DNA of 64,000 nt from Chitinophagaceae bacterium. GTDB taxonomy: Bacteria; Bacteroidota; Bacteroidia; Chitinophagales; Chitinophagaceae. A model generated the notes under the pieces. It was given only the letters and a program-made list of their open reading frames with translations, was not told where the DNA came from and made no database searches. The stretch's first letter is position 1, and the number at the start of each line of letters is the position of its first letter. The translations under genes were made by a program, and so were the position numbers. This document shows positions 45,701 to 57,175 of the stretch, in pieces. Where the stretch lies: NCBI GenBank assembly GCA_024707305.1, contig JANPZZ010000009.1, positions 248,001 to 312,000 on the forward strand, written 5' to 3'.

Positions 45701-48022
45701 GTGAAAGCAACTTTTAAAAGAACCTTTAAAAAGTGGACTATCCGAATCCTGGGATTTGTGGCAGGCCTTTTTTTGCTGTTTCTATTGCTTCACTGGATAT
45801 TTCCCCTGCCTGATAAGATCAGTTATTCAACGGTTATTACAGATCGAAATGGCGAAATTATTCACGCCTGGCTCACTCCCGACGATAAATGGCGGATGCG
45901 TACCGGGCTCGATGAAATTTCTCCCTTGTTGCGCAAAACCATTATCGCCAAGGAAGATCAGTATTTCTATCAGCACCCCGGGGTAAACCCCTTTGCCGTA
46001 GGGCGTGCTTTATTCAACAATATACTGAGCCGCAAGCGCACTTCGGGCGCCAGTACCATTACCATGCAGGTGGCACGGGCGTTGGAACGAAGACCGCGAA
46101 CCTGGGGAAATAAACTCATTGAAATGTTCCGGGCCTTTCAACTGGAGTGGAAGTATAGCAAAGATGAAATCCTTCAACTCTATCTCAACATGGTTCCTTA
46201 TGGCGGTAATATTGAAGGCGTGAAAAGCGCCGCATGGTTGTACTTTAATAAAGCACCCGATCACCTGTCGCTGGCCGAAATAACTGCGCTGAGTATCATC
46301 CCCAATCGCCCCTCGTCGCTTGTGATGGGGCGGCACAACGACCGCATCATCGCCGAACGCAATCGCTGGTTACAATACTTCCGAGATGAAGCACTTTTTA
46401 CTGAAAAAGAAATTACGGATGCACTTGCCGAACCACTGGTTGCGACACGGGGTGTAATGCCGCGACAGGCGCCACATCTTTCGCAAAAACTCCGATACAG
46501 CGGACTAAATGAGATAGAAACCACCCTCGACCTGAATACACAACTCAAAACTGAAAAGCTGGTAAGCGATTATATCCGCACACAAAGATTACGCGGTATA
46601 AGAAATTCAGCCGTTGTTGTTGTCGACAATGAGACCATGGAAGTTGTAGCGTATACAGGTTCCGCCGACTTTACCGATACAACAGATGATGGCCAGGTAA
46701 ATGGCGCGAAAGCCATTCGGCAGCCGGGCAGCACTTTAAAGCCATTGATCTATGCTTTGGGTTTTGACGAAGGATTGCTTACGCCCCGCACCATCATGAC
46801 CGATGTGCCCGTGTATTTCCAGGGATATGCTCCCGAAAATTACGACCGCCAGTTTACAGGATATGTAACGGTGGAATATGCACTGGAACATAGCCTGAAC
46901 ATCCCTGCGGTGAAAGGATTGAATATGCTGGGTACCGAACGACTGGTAAATGCTTTGGTGGCAGCGCGGTTTAAACAAATAGAAAAAGACAGACGGAAGC
47001 TGGGGCTTTCGCTCGCACTCGGCGGTTGTGGCACCACACTTGAAGAACTCACAGGCTTATATGCAGCATTTGCCAATGGGGGTGAATTCCGTCCGCTGGT
47101 ATATATAAAAAAGGCGACACAGGCGGTGCGTCTAAACGTATCGTGAGCGAAACGGCTGCCTATATGATTCATGAAATTTTGACGAAAGTGAACCGTCCTG
47201 ATTTTCCATTGAACTGGACCGCCACAGAACGTATGCCACGTATTGCCTGGAAAACGGGCACAAGTTATGGTCGTCGCGATGCATGGAGTATTGGTTATAA
47301 TAAAAAATATACCATCGGCGTATGGGTCGGCAATTTCTCCGGCGTAGGTGTCCCCGATTTGAGCGGTGCCAATGTAGCTACGCCATTGTTGTTCCGTTTA
47401 TTTAATACCATCGATTACGATAGTGATGATGGATGGTTTGCAGCGCCCGCCGATTACCAGGTGCGGCAGGTTTGTAGCGAATCAGGACTCGTGCCCGGTG
47501 AATTTTGCAGCAATTTTGTTACCGATCCTTTTATTCCCCTCTTTTCTTCTACACGCACCTGTGAGCATTTAAAAGAAATAAGAGTCAGTGCCAACGAATC
47601 CATTTCATATTGTGTTAACTGTTCACCAGCAACAGGCATCAAAAAGAAAACCTATCGCATACTCGAGCCGGAAATGCAGGCATGGATGGCGGAGCGAAAT
47701 CGTCCGTATCAAAAAAATACCGCCGCATAATCCCGACTGCGAGTATGTGTTCAAAGGCAATGCGCCGATTATTCAATCGCCTTTATCAGGTAACGAATAC
47801 CTGATCAGTAAAGATCATCCCGAACCACTGCTGCTGCAGGCCAAAACCGGAAATGATGTGAGCCGCGTATACTGGTATATCAACGATCAATTTTACAAAG
47901 CGGTAGCTCCCGGTGAAAAACTATTCTTCATGCCGGCGGAAGGACGGGTTAAAATTTCCTGCACCGACGACAAAGGCCGCAACCGCAATATCACAATACA
48001 GGTAAAATTCATTGGACTATAA
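45701..48022 (+). CDS. pbpC: penicillin-binding protein 1C (two indels)
   Basis: Adding one A to A6 at 47107-47112 and removing one from A7 at 47711-47717 joins three frames into 773 residues. One N-terminal transmembrane helix, GT51 transglycosylase with 'AKEDQYFYQHPGVNPFAVGR' and 'SGASTITMQVARALE', a transpeptidase domain with 'RQPGSTLKPLIYALG' (SxxK serine), 'EHSLNIPAVKG' (SxN) and 'KTGTSYGRRDAW' (KTG), and the C-terminal PBP1C tail ending 'DKGRNRNITIQVKFIGL'. GTG start at 45701. It builds peptidoglycan in the periplasm and is paired with alpha-2-macroglobulin across a 263-bp divergent promoter region. Confidence 0.93.
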
Positions 48023-48106
48023 GTCAATCCGACATTTCAGGTTGCTTTTTCATCATTTTAACAATCCCTTATGTCATAAACCTTGCTCTGAGTAATCAGG
48101 CAGAAT

Positions 48107-48542
48107 ATGAAGAGAAATTTATCTATTACTCAATTACCGTTTTTACTTTTTGCATGCGTTATTGCCAGTGTTATACCTGTCTCGGCACAGCAGGGTTACA
48201 TACGTCCGTTAACTTCACAGGACTATCAATCGATAGCAGATATGGAGGTAACTGCCAGCGGGGAAATGCATGTTGCTGCAACAAAGTTTCTGTACCGCCT
48301 TAATAATGCAGGCGAAATTGTTTTACAGAAGGAAATTAAAGAAGGCGCCTATTCGGAAGTCCGCGCCGCAATTCCAACCGTTGATGGAGGTGATGCTGTG
48401 TTGTTACATGCATTGGAAAGCATTACAGAAGAACGGTTGGTATTTTTCCAGCTCTCCCTCAGTAGTTGCAGCCGGGCTTTATTTGGTTCGAATTAAGTTT
48501 GGATCGGAGGTGAAGACGTTGAAGTGGTTGCATGTTCGATGA
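48107..48542 (+). pseudogene. internally deleted T9SS cargo gene
   Basis: The frame from 48107 begins with a signal peptide (MKRNLSITQLPFLLFACVIA, cleavage near SAQQ) and about 110 residues of a repeat-like secreted protein, then goes out of phase. A second frame ending at 48542 reads 'SPSVVAAGLYLVRIKFG' and 'SEVKTLKWLHVR', the last strands of a type A C-terminal sorting domain. The rest of that domain, normally some 70-80 residues, and the body of the protein are missing. This is a real internal deletion or an assembly collapse; a single-base error is not enough. The family C repeat begins at its stop codon. Confidence 0.7.
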
Positions 48543-48735
48543 TCCTGATCGATGTCCGATGATCGATGAATGTTTAAAGCGCAGGTTTGCCGATCCCGAC
48601 ATTTAGTGGGGATGTCTTGCGATCGCGAGCTTCTTCGGACATCGGACATCGGATACCCATCATCGATCATCGGTCATAGGACATCGGACATCGGTCATCG
48701 GCCATCGATCATCGTCCATCGACCATCGATCTTCG
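48532..48735. repeat. family C word repeat with inverted arms
   Basis: Left arm 48532-48569 (CGATGAT, CGATGTC, CGATGAT words). Core 48570-48637 includes GCGATCGCGAG. The right arm 48638-48735 is the complement (CGGACAT repeated, CGATCAT, CGGTCAT). Begins within the tail of the deleted T9SS gene and ends 11 bp before the amine oxidase stop. Confidence 0.8.
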
Positions 48736-48745
48736 GCCCTCAATC

Positions 48746-50119
48746 TCACACTTTCTCCGCCATCTCTTCCCCGCTATTAATAGCGCCTTCCATGAATCCC
48801 TGCCAGTCGGCGAGGTGCTCACCGGCGAAGAAGGTGTTGACATGCGGGCGTTTTAATATGGGCATCACACGAAACCATTGTCCTTTGCCATAAATAGCAT
48901 AAGCCCCGCGCGAGTATTCATCTGATCCCCAGAAATAATTCAGTTGTCCTTCAATTTTATCCTTTACCGGACCGAAAGCTTTGGCAAGTGTTTCATCTAT
49001 TTGTTTTGCGCGCCATTCATCGGTTTGAGCAGCTACAACTGCTGCCTTATCTCCGATGGTATAAGAAAGTAGTACCCCTTTTTCATGTTGCTGATTCTTG
49101 GTAGCATGATAAAAATAGTGCGGTACACGATCGGTTACCATATCAAAATCTTCACGCTTCCAGAAACGATCATTAAAGAGAACCGGGTTTTTGTTGATAC
49201 GCGCGTACTGTAGTTCATTGATGGCCGCGATGTATTTTGATTCCAGTCCCGGCTCCCAGATCACTTTGCTCACAGCAAAAGTTGGAAGTGTGCAAATGAT
49301 TTTATCCGCCTGGAACGTTTTTCCGTTGGAGCATTCTACAGTTACTTTTCCTTTTCGGGGCTGTATCACTTTTGTAACCGCATGCTTCAGGTGGATATTT
49401 TCACGACCAATGGCATCAGCGAATTTATGCGCCAGCTGCGAGTTGCCACCTTCTATTTTAAAGTCCATCTCATTCTTGGGACTGCTCTCTGCATATTCTG
49501 CCAGTGCAGCAAAAGCCGAAACATGGCGAATGGTTTCACCAAAGTCGGTACTGTCCAGTAATTCACGAATTTCAAGATCACGGCCTTCACAACCATTATT
49601 CACCAGGAAGCGCCACCAATCCATGCGATCCAGTTTTTCTTTATCATCCTGCGAAAACTGGTGAAAGTCTTTTAGTATCTTATTGAATTTTACTTCCCAT
49701 TCGTCACTATACTTCCATCTTCCTGTTGTGAAATATTCATCCCTGTAAATCAGGTCTGAATCAAACTGGTTGTTGTTTAGTTTCAAACCAAACTCACCAC
49801 AAAGTTCTTTGATGCGGGTATGCGAATCGCCTACCCATTCGGCACCGAGTTCTACAATCAGCGGACTGTTGTCCTGTATGGGCGTTGAAAATACGCGTCC
49901 GCCAATTCTGCCTTTCGCTTCCAGCACAATCACATTATACCCTTTCTTCTTCAGCTGATTTGCTGCGGATAGACCGGCAAAGCCTGCGCCCATTACGATG
50001 ACCGTAATTTTTTTGGAAACAGAAAATGAAGATAGTGTCGTTCCCGACAATAATAACGCACCGGTGGCAAGTGCGCTGTTGCGTAAAAACTCGCGTCTTG
50101 ATAAATGGTTAGTGGCCAT
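48746..50119 (-). CDS. flavin monoamine oxidase family protein, Tat-exported
   Basis: 457 residues. A twin-arginine signal 'SRREFLRNSALATGALLLSG' is followed by an FAD-binding Rossmann motif 'VIVMGAGFAGLSAANQL', a 'GRIGGRVFSTP' loop and a C-terminal 'FFAGEHLADWQGFMEGAINSG' segment, the standard amine oxidase flavoprotein layout. It deaminates an amine, probably folded in the cytoplasm before export; the substrate (polyamine, amino acid or biogenic amine) cannot be told. Complete. Its stop at 48746 lies 11 bp from the word repeat. Confidence 0.9.
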   Translation of the reverse strand: MATNHLSRREFLRNSALATGALLLSGTTLSSFSVSKKITVIVMGAGFAGLSAANQLKKKGYNVIVLEAKGRIGGRVFSTPIQDNSPLIVELGAEWVGDSHTRIKELCGEFGLKLNNNQFDSDLIYRDEYFTTGRWKYSDEWEVKFNKILKDFHQFSQDDKEKLDRMDWWRFLVNNGCEGRDLEIRELLDSTDFGETIRHVSAFAALAEYAESSPKNEMDFKIEGGNSQLAHKFADAIGRENIHLKHAVTKVIQPRKGKVTVECSNGKTFQADKIICTLPTFAVSKVIWEPGLESKYIAAINELQYARINKNPVLFNDRFWKREDFDMVTDRVPHYFYHATKNQQHEKGVLLSYTIGDKAAVVAAQTDEWRAKQIDETLAKAFGPVKDKIEGQLNYFWGSDEYSRGAYAIYGKGQWFRVMPILKRPHVNTFFAGEHLADWQGFMEGAINSGEEMAEKV

Positions 50120-50287
50120 TGGTCCTGGTTCGTTTTGGTTTTAAAAAAAATCAGATGAAACAACATTTCCTGTTATTTCAAAAGACTAAGTAACCATGAC
50201 CTTAACCTGTGTACAATTTAAAAGTACTGAATCGTACTATTTATCACATTAAAACTTCCTTTTCGGTCACGAAGCGTTGCGAAGTTT

Positions 50288-51004
50288 TTATTTGGCCCGC
50301 ACGCTGGAAGCGCCGCTGGTGTTGGAGTTTACCCTTGCACCGCCGCTGTGCACTATTTCTGATGCGCCACTGGCTTCAGCTTTCAGGCTCTCTGTAACAA
50401 AAATACTTACGTTGCTGGCACCTGATATATCCACGTCCGCGTCAGCTGTGGTGAGATCCATGGCTTTTACCTCCGATGCGCCGCTGCCTTCAATAGCAAT
50501 TCTTTTGGCGTTGCCCCTTAGCTCTGCAGAACTTGCACCACTCAATTCCAAATCTACATCGGTATAGTCGAGCTCAACTTTGGCAGAACTTGCACCACTG
50601 AGATCGATGGACAATTCGCCTCCCTGCAGGGCAGTTTCGGCAACAATGTCTGAAGCACCGGATGCACCCAGTTTATGGATCGTGGGACAGGTTACGTAAA
50701 CTTTGATTCCCGAAGAGCCATTCAGGTTCATGTTATGTTCCGGACGGATTTCCAGCTCATCGCCGTCTTTTCTTATGCTCACAAATTCATGCAGGTTTTC
50801 GTCGGTCACCACCTTTATCGAATAGCTGCTACCCTGGCTAATATACAAATCAATCGCGCCGCCCACGCTAATTTCAGTAAAACCAGTAAGATCGTGCGTT
50901 TCGGTCACTACATTCCCATTGCCATTTATCCGCTTACCGCCGAAAATATTGCAGGAACTCAGGATGACCAGGGCGAGGAATGCAAAAATTGAATTATTTC
51001 TCAT
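50288..51004 (-). CDS. head GIN (DUF2807) domain lipoprotein
   Basis: 238 residues from the ATG at 51002-51004 (MRNNSIFAFLALVILSSCNI), with lipobox 'ILSSC'. The rest is a DUF2807 right-handed parallel beta-helix with many short rungs (e.g. 'GASDIVAETALQGGELSIDL', 'LELSGASSAELRGNAKRIA', 'GSGASEVKAMDLTTADADV'), each built around a 'GAS' corner. Surface-exposed in many Bacteroidota, function unknown. Complete. It ends 168 bp from the amine oxidase start on the same strand. Confidence 0.88.
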   Translation of the reverse strand: MRNNSIFAFLALVILSSCNIFGGKRINGNGNVVTETHDLTGFTEISVGGAIDLYISQGSSYSIKVVTDENLHEFVSIRKDGDELEIRPEHNMNLNGSSGIKVYVTCPTIHKLGASGASDIVAETALQGGELSIDLSGASSAKVELDYTDVDLELSGASSAELRGNAKRIAIEGSGASEVKAMDLTTADADVDISGASNVSIFVTESLKAEASGASEIVHSGGARVNSNTSGASSVRAK

Positions 51005-51091
51005 GTGTAGGTTGTTTAGCATGTTAGACGAACAGTCAATTTTCCAGGTTACGAAATTGAGAAGGAAATTTTAAAAACAAGCGGCATTCTT

Positions 51092-51099
51092 TACCTTCG
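51092..51099 (+). promoter_or_regulatory. candidate -7 element of guaA
   Basis: TACCTTCG (consensus TAnnTTTG with one change) sits 7 bp before the guaA ATG, implying a very short leader. Confidence 0.35.
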
Positions 51100-51106
51100 C
51101 AGCACC

Positions 51107-52643
51107 ATGACGGAAAAGATTCTTATTCTCGATTTCGGTTCCCAATATACACAATTGATCGCCAGGGCCGTACGCGAGGCCAATGTTTATTGCGAAATCA
51201 TCCCCTTTCACAAGCAATTTAGTTATGAACCCGGTTTGAAGGGAATTATCCTTTCCGGCTCCCCATTTTCGGTAAATGAAGATGGCGCCCCGGACGTGGA
51301 TATCCAGTCGATGATTCAAAACGTACCGGTGCTGGGTGTGTGCTACGGCGCGCAGCTTACCGCCAAACGTTTTGGAGGCCTGGTGGCAAAAAGTAATAAA
51401 CGCGAATATGGTCGAGCCACGCTGCAGCGCCAGCTCGATGACCAGCTCTTCACGGATGTGGCTCCCGAAAGCCAGGTGTGGATGAGCCATAGCGACAGCA
51501 TCAAAGACCTGCCCGAGGGGTTTGAAATACTGGCTACCACCGATAGCATTCCCGTGGCTGCCTTCCGTAAGAAGAAAGATGACGGTCAACCGCTCTATGG
51601 CGTACAGTTTCACCCCGAAGTATACCATTCCACCGAAGGCAAAAAGATCATCAAAAACTTTTTGGTAAATACCTGCGGTTGCAGTCAGGACTGGACGCCC
51701 GCTCACTTTATTACCGACACCGTTGCTGCACTGCAAAAACAAATCGGCGACCGCAAAGTGATTATGGCTCTAAGTGGTGGTGTGGATTCAACCGTTGCGG
51801 CTACATTAATTCATAAAGCAATTGGCGATCGCCTCTTCGGAATTTTTGTCGACAATGGCGTTCTGCGCAAAAACGAATTTGAATCTGTTCTGGAAACCTA
51901 TGCCAAAATTGGCTTAAATGTTAAAGGAATAGATGCGAAAACAACTTTTTACCGTGAGCTCGCAGGAAAAACAGATCCTGAGGCAAAACGTAAAGTAATT
52001 GGTAAACTTTTCATCGATACATTCCAGGAAGAAGCCGAAAAAATTCAGGGAATTGGTTTATTGGGACAGGGTACTATCTATCCCGATGTGATTGAGAGTG
52101 TTTCTGTACACGGTCCTTCAGTAACCATCAAATCGCATCATAATGTGGGCGGTTTACCCGATACAATGCATCTTGAACTGGTGGAGCCGCTTCGTTATTT
52201 ATTCAAAGATGAAGTAAGAAAAGTGGGACGCGAACTGGGTATCCCCAGCGAGTTGATTGATCGCCACCCCTTCCCCGGCCCCGGTTTGGCCATCCGCATC
52301 CTGGGTGAAGTGACCGAGGAAAAGGTACAGTTGTTGCAGGAAGCGGATCATATTTATACCAAAGCGCTGAAAGATAACAATCTCTATGCAACGGTTTGGC
52401 AGGCAGGTGCCATCTTGCTTCCGGTTAAAAGTGTTGGCGTAATGGGCGATGAGCGCACGTATGAATATACTGTTGCACTTCGCGCTGTTACCAGTGTGGA
52501 TGGCATGACGGCCGATTGGGCTCACCTGCCGTATTCTTTCCTTGCATACTTGTCGAACGAAATCATCAATAATGTTCGCGGCATCAACAGGGTTGTTTAC
52601 GACATCAGCAGCAAAGCCTCCGGCTACGATCGAGTGGGAATAA
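51107..52643 (+). CDS. guaA: GMP synthase (one indel)
   Basis: Removing one A from A3 at 52613-52615 restores the usual ending '[13 protein letters not shown]' and a 511-residue protein. The class I amidotransferase domain has the nucleophile in '[10 protein letters not shown]' and '[11 protein letters not shown]'. The ATP pyrophosphatase has '[14 protein letters not shown]' and '[14 protein letters not shown]'. Makes GMP from XMP and glutamine. In the uncorrected sequence the frame runs 95 nt too far into the next gene, producing a false C-terminus. Confidence 0.96.
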
Positions 52644-52669
52644 CAATACCGGATATAAAAATATACCGT

Positions 52670-53859
52670 ATGAAAAAAAAGCTGGCTCCTTTTGTTGATC
52701 ATGTTTGTTACATTCCTGCAGGTAAACGCGCAGGATGAGGGTGACATGCCTGTTCAAAAGCCGCGCATTGCGGTATTTGCCCCTATCTACCTCGATTCAG
52801 CTTTCAACAACCTGAATGAATATCGATACGGTAAAAATGAATTTCCAAAATTCATCAATCCCGGACTCGAGTTTTATGAAGGTGTTCAAATGGCACTCGA
52901 TTCACTGGAGCTGGAAGGCGCAGAACTGGAAGTGTTTATTTATGATACACGTTCTGCAAAAGAATCACTCGCCAGCCAGCTACAAAAAAGCAGCTGCAGA
53001 CAGCGTTGACCTGTTGATCGTAAACTGCACCAGCCAGGAAGTAAAACCCTTCGCGGAGTTTGCATTAAAACATAAGATTCCTTTTATCAATACCACCATT
53101 CCAAATGATGGAGGTATTCAGAACAATCCTTACCTCGTAGTGTTGAATCCAACATTGCGTACGCAGTGTGAAGGTATGTATCGTTTTATCCAGAAATATT
53201 TTGCACTCAACCCACTGGTTGTTTTTCGTAAAAAAGGAAGTACTGAAAGTTATATCCAAAACATTTGGGAAGAATTTGGCAAACAGGCCATGGGCTCCCC
53301 TATTCAATTCAAATATGTAGACCTGCCAGATAGTTTTACGGTAAATCAACTCACGCAACATTTAGACAGTAACAAACAATCGGTTTGTATTGCAGGTACT
53401 CTGGACGCTGCATTTGGACGCAGACTTGCGCAACAACTGGCGGGTATTCATAAATCATATCCGCTTACGATCATTGGAATGCCAACCTGGGATAATATCA
53501 CTCGTGAATTTAGCCGCCCTGAGTTTAAAGGACCTGAAATTATCTACAGCAATCCCTTTTATAACCCACGTACTGACAAACTGAGCCAGGAAATCAATAG
53601 CCAGTTTGCAGGTAGCATGTATGCGCGACCCAGTGATATGGTGTTCAGGGGTTATGAAGTAACCTGGAACTATGCAAAACTGCTGCTCCAGTTTGGGAAT
53701 GATATTGCATCGAACCTGGGCAATAAATCGCATCTTCAATTTACTGCCTACGATATACAACCTGTTCTCAGCAAACCATCCATGCAATTGCAGTATTTTG
53801 AGAACAAGAAACTTTACTTCCTTCGCTGGCAGGACGGTATGATTAAAACGGTGCAATAA
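52670..53859 (+). CDS. periplasmic ligand-binding (receptor-ligand / ABC substrate-binding fold) protein (two indels)
   Basis: Starts at the ATG at 52670, 26 bp after guaA. Removing one A from A8 (52673-52680) and from A6 (52984-52989) gives 395 residues with signal '[20 protein letters not shown]'. The body has the two Rossmann-like lobes of the Peripla_BP_6/ANF-receptor family ('[18 protein letters not shown]', '[20 protein letters not shown]', '[20 protein letters not shown]'). Such proteins bind amino acids or other small ligands for import or sensing. No permease or LysM domain is near, and the ligand is unknown. Confidence 0.82.
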
Positions 53860-53914
53860 CCGCATCAATGTCCATGGGGATAAAGACTAAAATTTTTCCC
53901 ATTCATTACAAAAT

Positions 53915-56427
53915 TTGCAGGCTGTGCTGAACGACCGGAGTGTGACAAATACAAAAGGTTATCGCGTGGTGCTCGACTGGATGCAGCAGCAGCAAATGCA
54001 GCCTTTTTTATTCCAGGAGCAAACATGGCAGGCACTGGCCGACGGCAAAAGTGGCCTTGTGAATGCACCCACCGGTTGCGGTAAAACTTTCTCTATCTTC
54101 CTCGGCGAACTGATTGGCTTTATCAATCGCAATCCTGCCAACTATAAACGAAAATCCAAAAACGGATTACAACTTCTTTGGATCACTCCTTTGCGTGCCC
54201 TTGCAAAAGATATTGGCCGCGCAATGGAAGAAGTTATCAGCGGACTGGGTATGCAATGGCAGGTTGGCATTCGCAATGGGGATACCGAACTAAGTGAACG
54301 CGCCAAACAAAAAAGGCAGATGCCGGAAGTGTTGATCATTACACCAGAGAAGTCTTCACTTACTACTGGCATTAAAAGGCTATCCAAATCTGTTTACAAA
54401 TCTGCGCACTATAGCTGTAGATGAATGGCATGAACTACTGGGCAGTAAACGAGGTGTGCAGGTAGAGCTTGCCGTCAGTCGCTTACTTGGCATACGCGAA
54501 TACATTCGCCATACAGACGCCGCTTCTTATGTACCATTATCTGTTTGGGGAATTTCAGCAACCATCGGCAACCTCAATGAAGCGCTTACTGTTTTATTAT
54601 CACCGGCAAAAATATCGGGCACCATCATTCGTGCCGAAGTGCGAAAGGAAGTTGAAATACTTTCTGTAATGCCCGATGAAATTGAAAAGTATCCCTGGGC
54701 AGGACATTTGGGGATAAAGCTGGTGAATAAAGTATTACCCATTATAGAGGCAAATAAAACAACGCTCATTTTCATCAACACACGCGGTATGAGCGAGCTC
54801 TGGTACCAGGCATTGTTGTCGGCAGCACCAGAACTTGCAGGCGCGATTGCACTTCACCATGGAAGCGTTGACCGTGAGCTGCGCGACTGGGTAGAAGAAA
54901 ACCTGAGTACAGGCCGGTTAAAAGCTGTCGTTTGCACAGCCTCATTAGATCTCGGTGTAGATTTCCGCCCGGTTGAAACCGTGATACAGGTCGGTTCACC
55001 AAAAGGGGTTGCACGCTTTTTGCAACGCGCCGGAAGAAGCGGTCACCGACCCGACGAAACCAGCAAAATTTATTTTCTTCCCACGCACTCACTCGAATTA
55101 ATTGAAGCAGCTGCATTGAAATCGGCTGTAGTTGATGGGCTGATTGAAAGTCGTCCACCACAGATACGTTGTTTCGATGTATTGATACAATATTTATGTA
55201 CGCTTGCTATTGGCGAAGGATTTGAACCTAACGAAATTTTTAATGAAATCAGTGAATGTCATTGTTACCAAAGCATAACAGTTGAAGAATGGCAACAGGT
55301 ATTACATCATATCCAGGAAGGCGGTGTTGCATTACAGCAATACAATGAGTACCGAAAGGTGGAATGGATGGATGGCCGCTATTATATGCCCGGTAGAAAA
55401 CTTGCCATGCGTCATCGATTACATATCGGTACGATTGTGAGTGATGCAATGTTGAAAGTAAAATTTCTATCAGGTGGTTTTATTGGTGTGATAGAAGAAT
55501 ATTTCATCTCACGCCTGGAACCGGGAGATGTTTTCACACTTGCAGGGCGCAACCTCGAGTTGGTGATGATAAAAGATATGTCGGTATTGGTAAAAAAATC
55601 GACAAAGAAAAAATCAGTCGTGCCAAGCTGGAATGGCGGTCGTATGCCACTATCTGCAAACCTGGGTCGCAAATTGCGCGAATCACTCAACCTTGCTCAT
55701 GCCATTGGTACAAAAAAACTACCGGCAGAAATTGAAATACTTCGACCGCTGTTTGAACGGCAGGCTGAACAATCGCATGTGCCCAAAGACAATGAATTAC
55801 TGATTGAGCAAATTGAAACAAAAGACGGGTATCATCTTTTTGTATATCCATTTGAAGGACGACTGGTACATGAAGCGATGGCCGCCATACTTGCATGGCG
55901 CATCAGTCGCATCACCCCGATTACGTTTTCGTTTGCAATGAACGATTATGGATTTGAACTTTTAAGCGACCAGCCCATTCCTTTGGATGATTCTAATGTA
56001 TATGATCTTTTTCTCGGATAATCTTTTTGCAGACATACAACGCAGCGTGAATTCAACCGAAATGGCGAAACGTAAATTCCGTGATATTGCCGTTATTGGT
56101 GGATTGATCTTCCAGGGATTCCCGGGCGAACATAAAAAAGCAAGACATCTGCAGGCGTCGGCGTCATTGCTGTTTAAAGTATTTGCTGAATACGATCCTG
56201 ATAATTTATTACTTCGACAGGCTTTCCAGGAAGTTTTTGATCAACAAATGGAAGAAGCCCGTTTACGCGATATGTTGCAACGCATCAGCCAGTCAAAAAT
56301 AGTGATTACCTGGCCGAAACAATTAACGCCATTTTGCTTCCCAATTAAAGTGGATAGTATGCGTGAAGATCTTTCTTCCGAAAAACTGGGAAGACCGCGT
56401 GCGACGAATGCAGCAGCAATTGTCTGA
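53915..56427 (+). CDS. ligase-associated DEXH-box helicase (two indels)
   Basis: Removing one A at 54350-54351 and one T from T5 at 56008-56012 joins three frames into about 836 residues. Motif I reads 'VNAPTGCGKTFSIFLGE', followed by the restored 'ITPESLHLLLALKGYPN'. The DEXH box is 'IAVDEWHELLGSKRG', motif III 'SVWGISATIG' and motif VI 'VARFLQRAGRSGHRPDETSK'. The C-terminal Lhr-like and ligase-associated domain follows. Belongs to the DNA-ligase-linked repair module (TIGR04121-like). The exact start is uncertain (TTG 53915 or GTG 53942). pdeM lies 90 bp downstream; ligase and exonuclease genes are not in the window. Confidence 0.87.
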
Positions 56428-56504
56428 TTTACAGAGTTAAAAATGCCCGGATTTTTTAACACTTCTGTATTTTGATCGGCACTTCTCTATTATCTACATT
56501 TTAA

Positions 56505-56512
56505 TAGCTTTG
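56505..56512 (+). promoter_or_regulatory. candidate -7 element of pdeM
   Basis: TAGCTTTG is an exact TAnnTTTG match with only 5 nt to the pdeM ATG, which would make the mRNA nearly leaderless. No -33 element at a good spacing. Confidence 0.4.
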
Positions 56513-56517
56513 CCGCC

Positions 56518-57175
56518 ATGCCATCCTATGTATCTCATATTATCCACGACAATCATTTTATCCTCAGTTCAGAAAGAGTTGTGTTTTGGGAAAATGAAAA
56601 CGCTTTAGTTCTCGCTGATTTACATATTGGAAAATCGGGTCATTTTCGTAAAGCAGGAATCGGAATACCACAATCCGTTTACAAAGATGACTTGCACCGA
56701 TTGCTAAGTCAGTTACTTTTTTTAAAGCAGAAAAACTGATTATTGTTGGCGACTTAAGTCATAGCCGCGCCAATAAAGAACTCGATTTGTTTTATAAGTG
56801 GCGACACGATTTTCCTTCTCTCGAAATCCAACTCGCCCGTGGAAATCATGACATTCTCGATGATGTTTGGTATAAAGAAACCAACATCATGGTTCACGAA
56901 GAAGAATTACAAATAGGAAAATTCTGTTTCGTACACGATCCTGTGGAGCAGCCTGAACCCGGTAAATATTATTTTTCCGGCCATGTGCACCCGGCTGTTT
57001 CAATAAGGGTAAAGCAAAACAGTCTTTAAAATTTCCCTGCTTCTATTTGGGAAAACAACAAGCCATCCTGCCTGCCTTTAGTCGTTTTACGGGTAACTAC
57101 CCTGTAAAACCGGGACCGGGAGAAAAAGCGTTTGCTATTGTTGAGAAAGACATTGTTTGTTTTGATGGGAGATGA
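56518..57175 (+). CDS. pdeM: ligase-associated metallophosphoesterase PdeM (two indels)
   Basis: Adding one T to T7 (56717-56723) and one base near 57004-57008 gives 219 residues, ending 'VEKDIVCFDGR'. Metallophosphatase motifs: 'LVLADLHIGKSGHF', 'IIVGDLSHSRANKELDLF', 'LARGNHDILDDVW' and 'YYFSGHVHPAVSI'. The family acts as a DNA endonuclease in the ligase-associated repair module. Its gene follows the helicase, as usual. The word repeat starts right at the stop codon. Confidence 0.88.

Noticed and set aside
52644-52738. GuaA C-terminal extension rich in Lys, Pro and Gly
   Set aside because: It is read-through in the wrong frame after a single-base insertion. The restored end matches the family.
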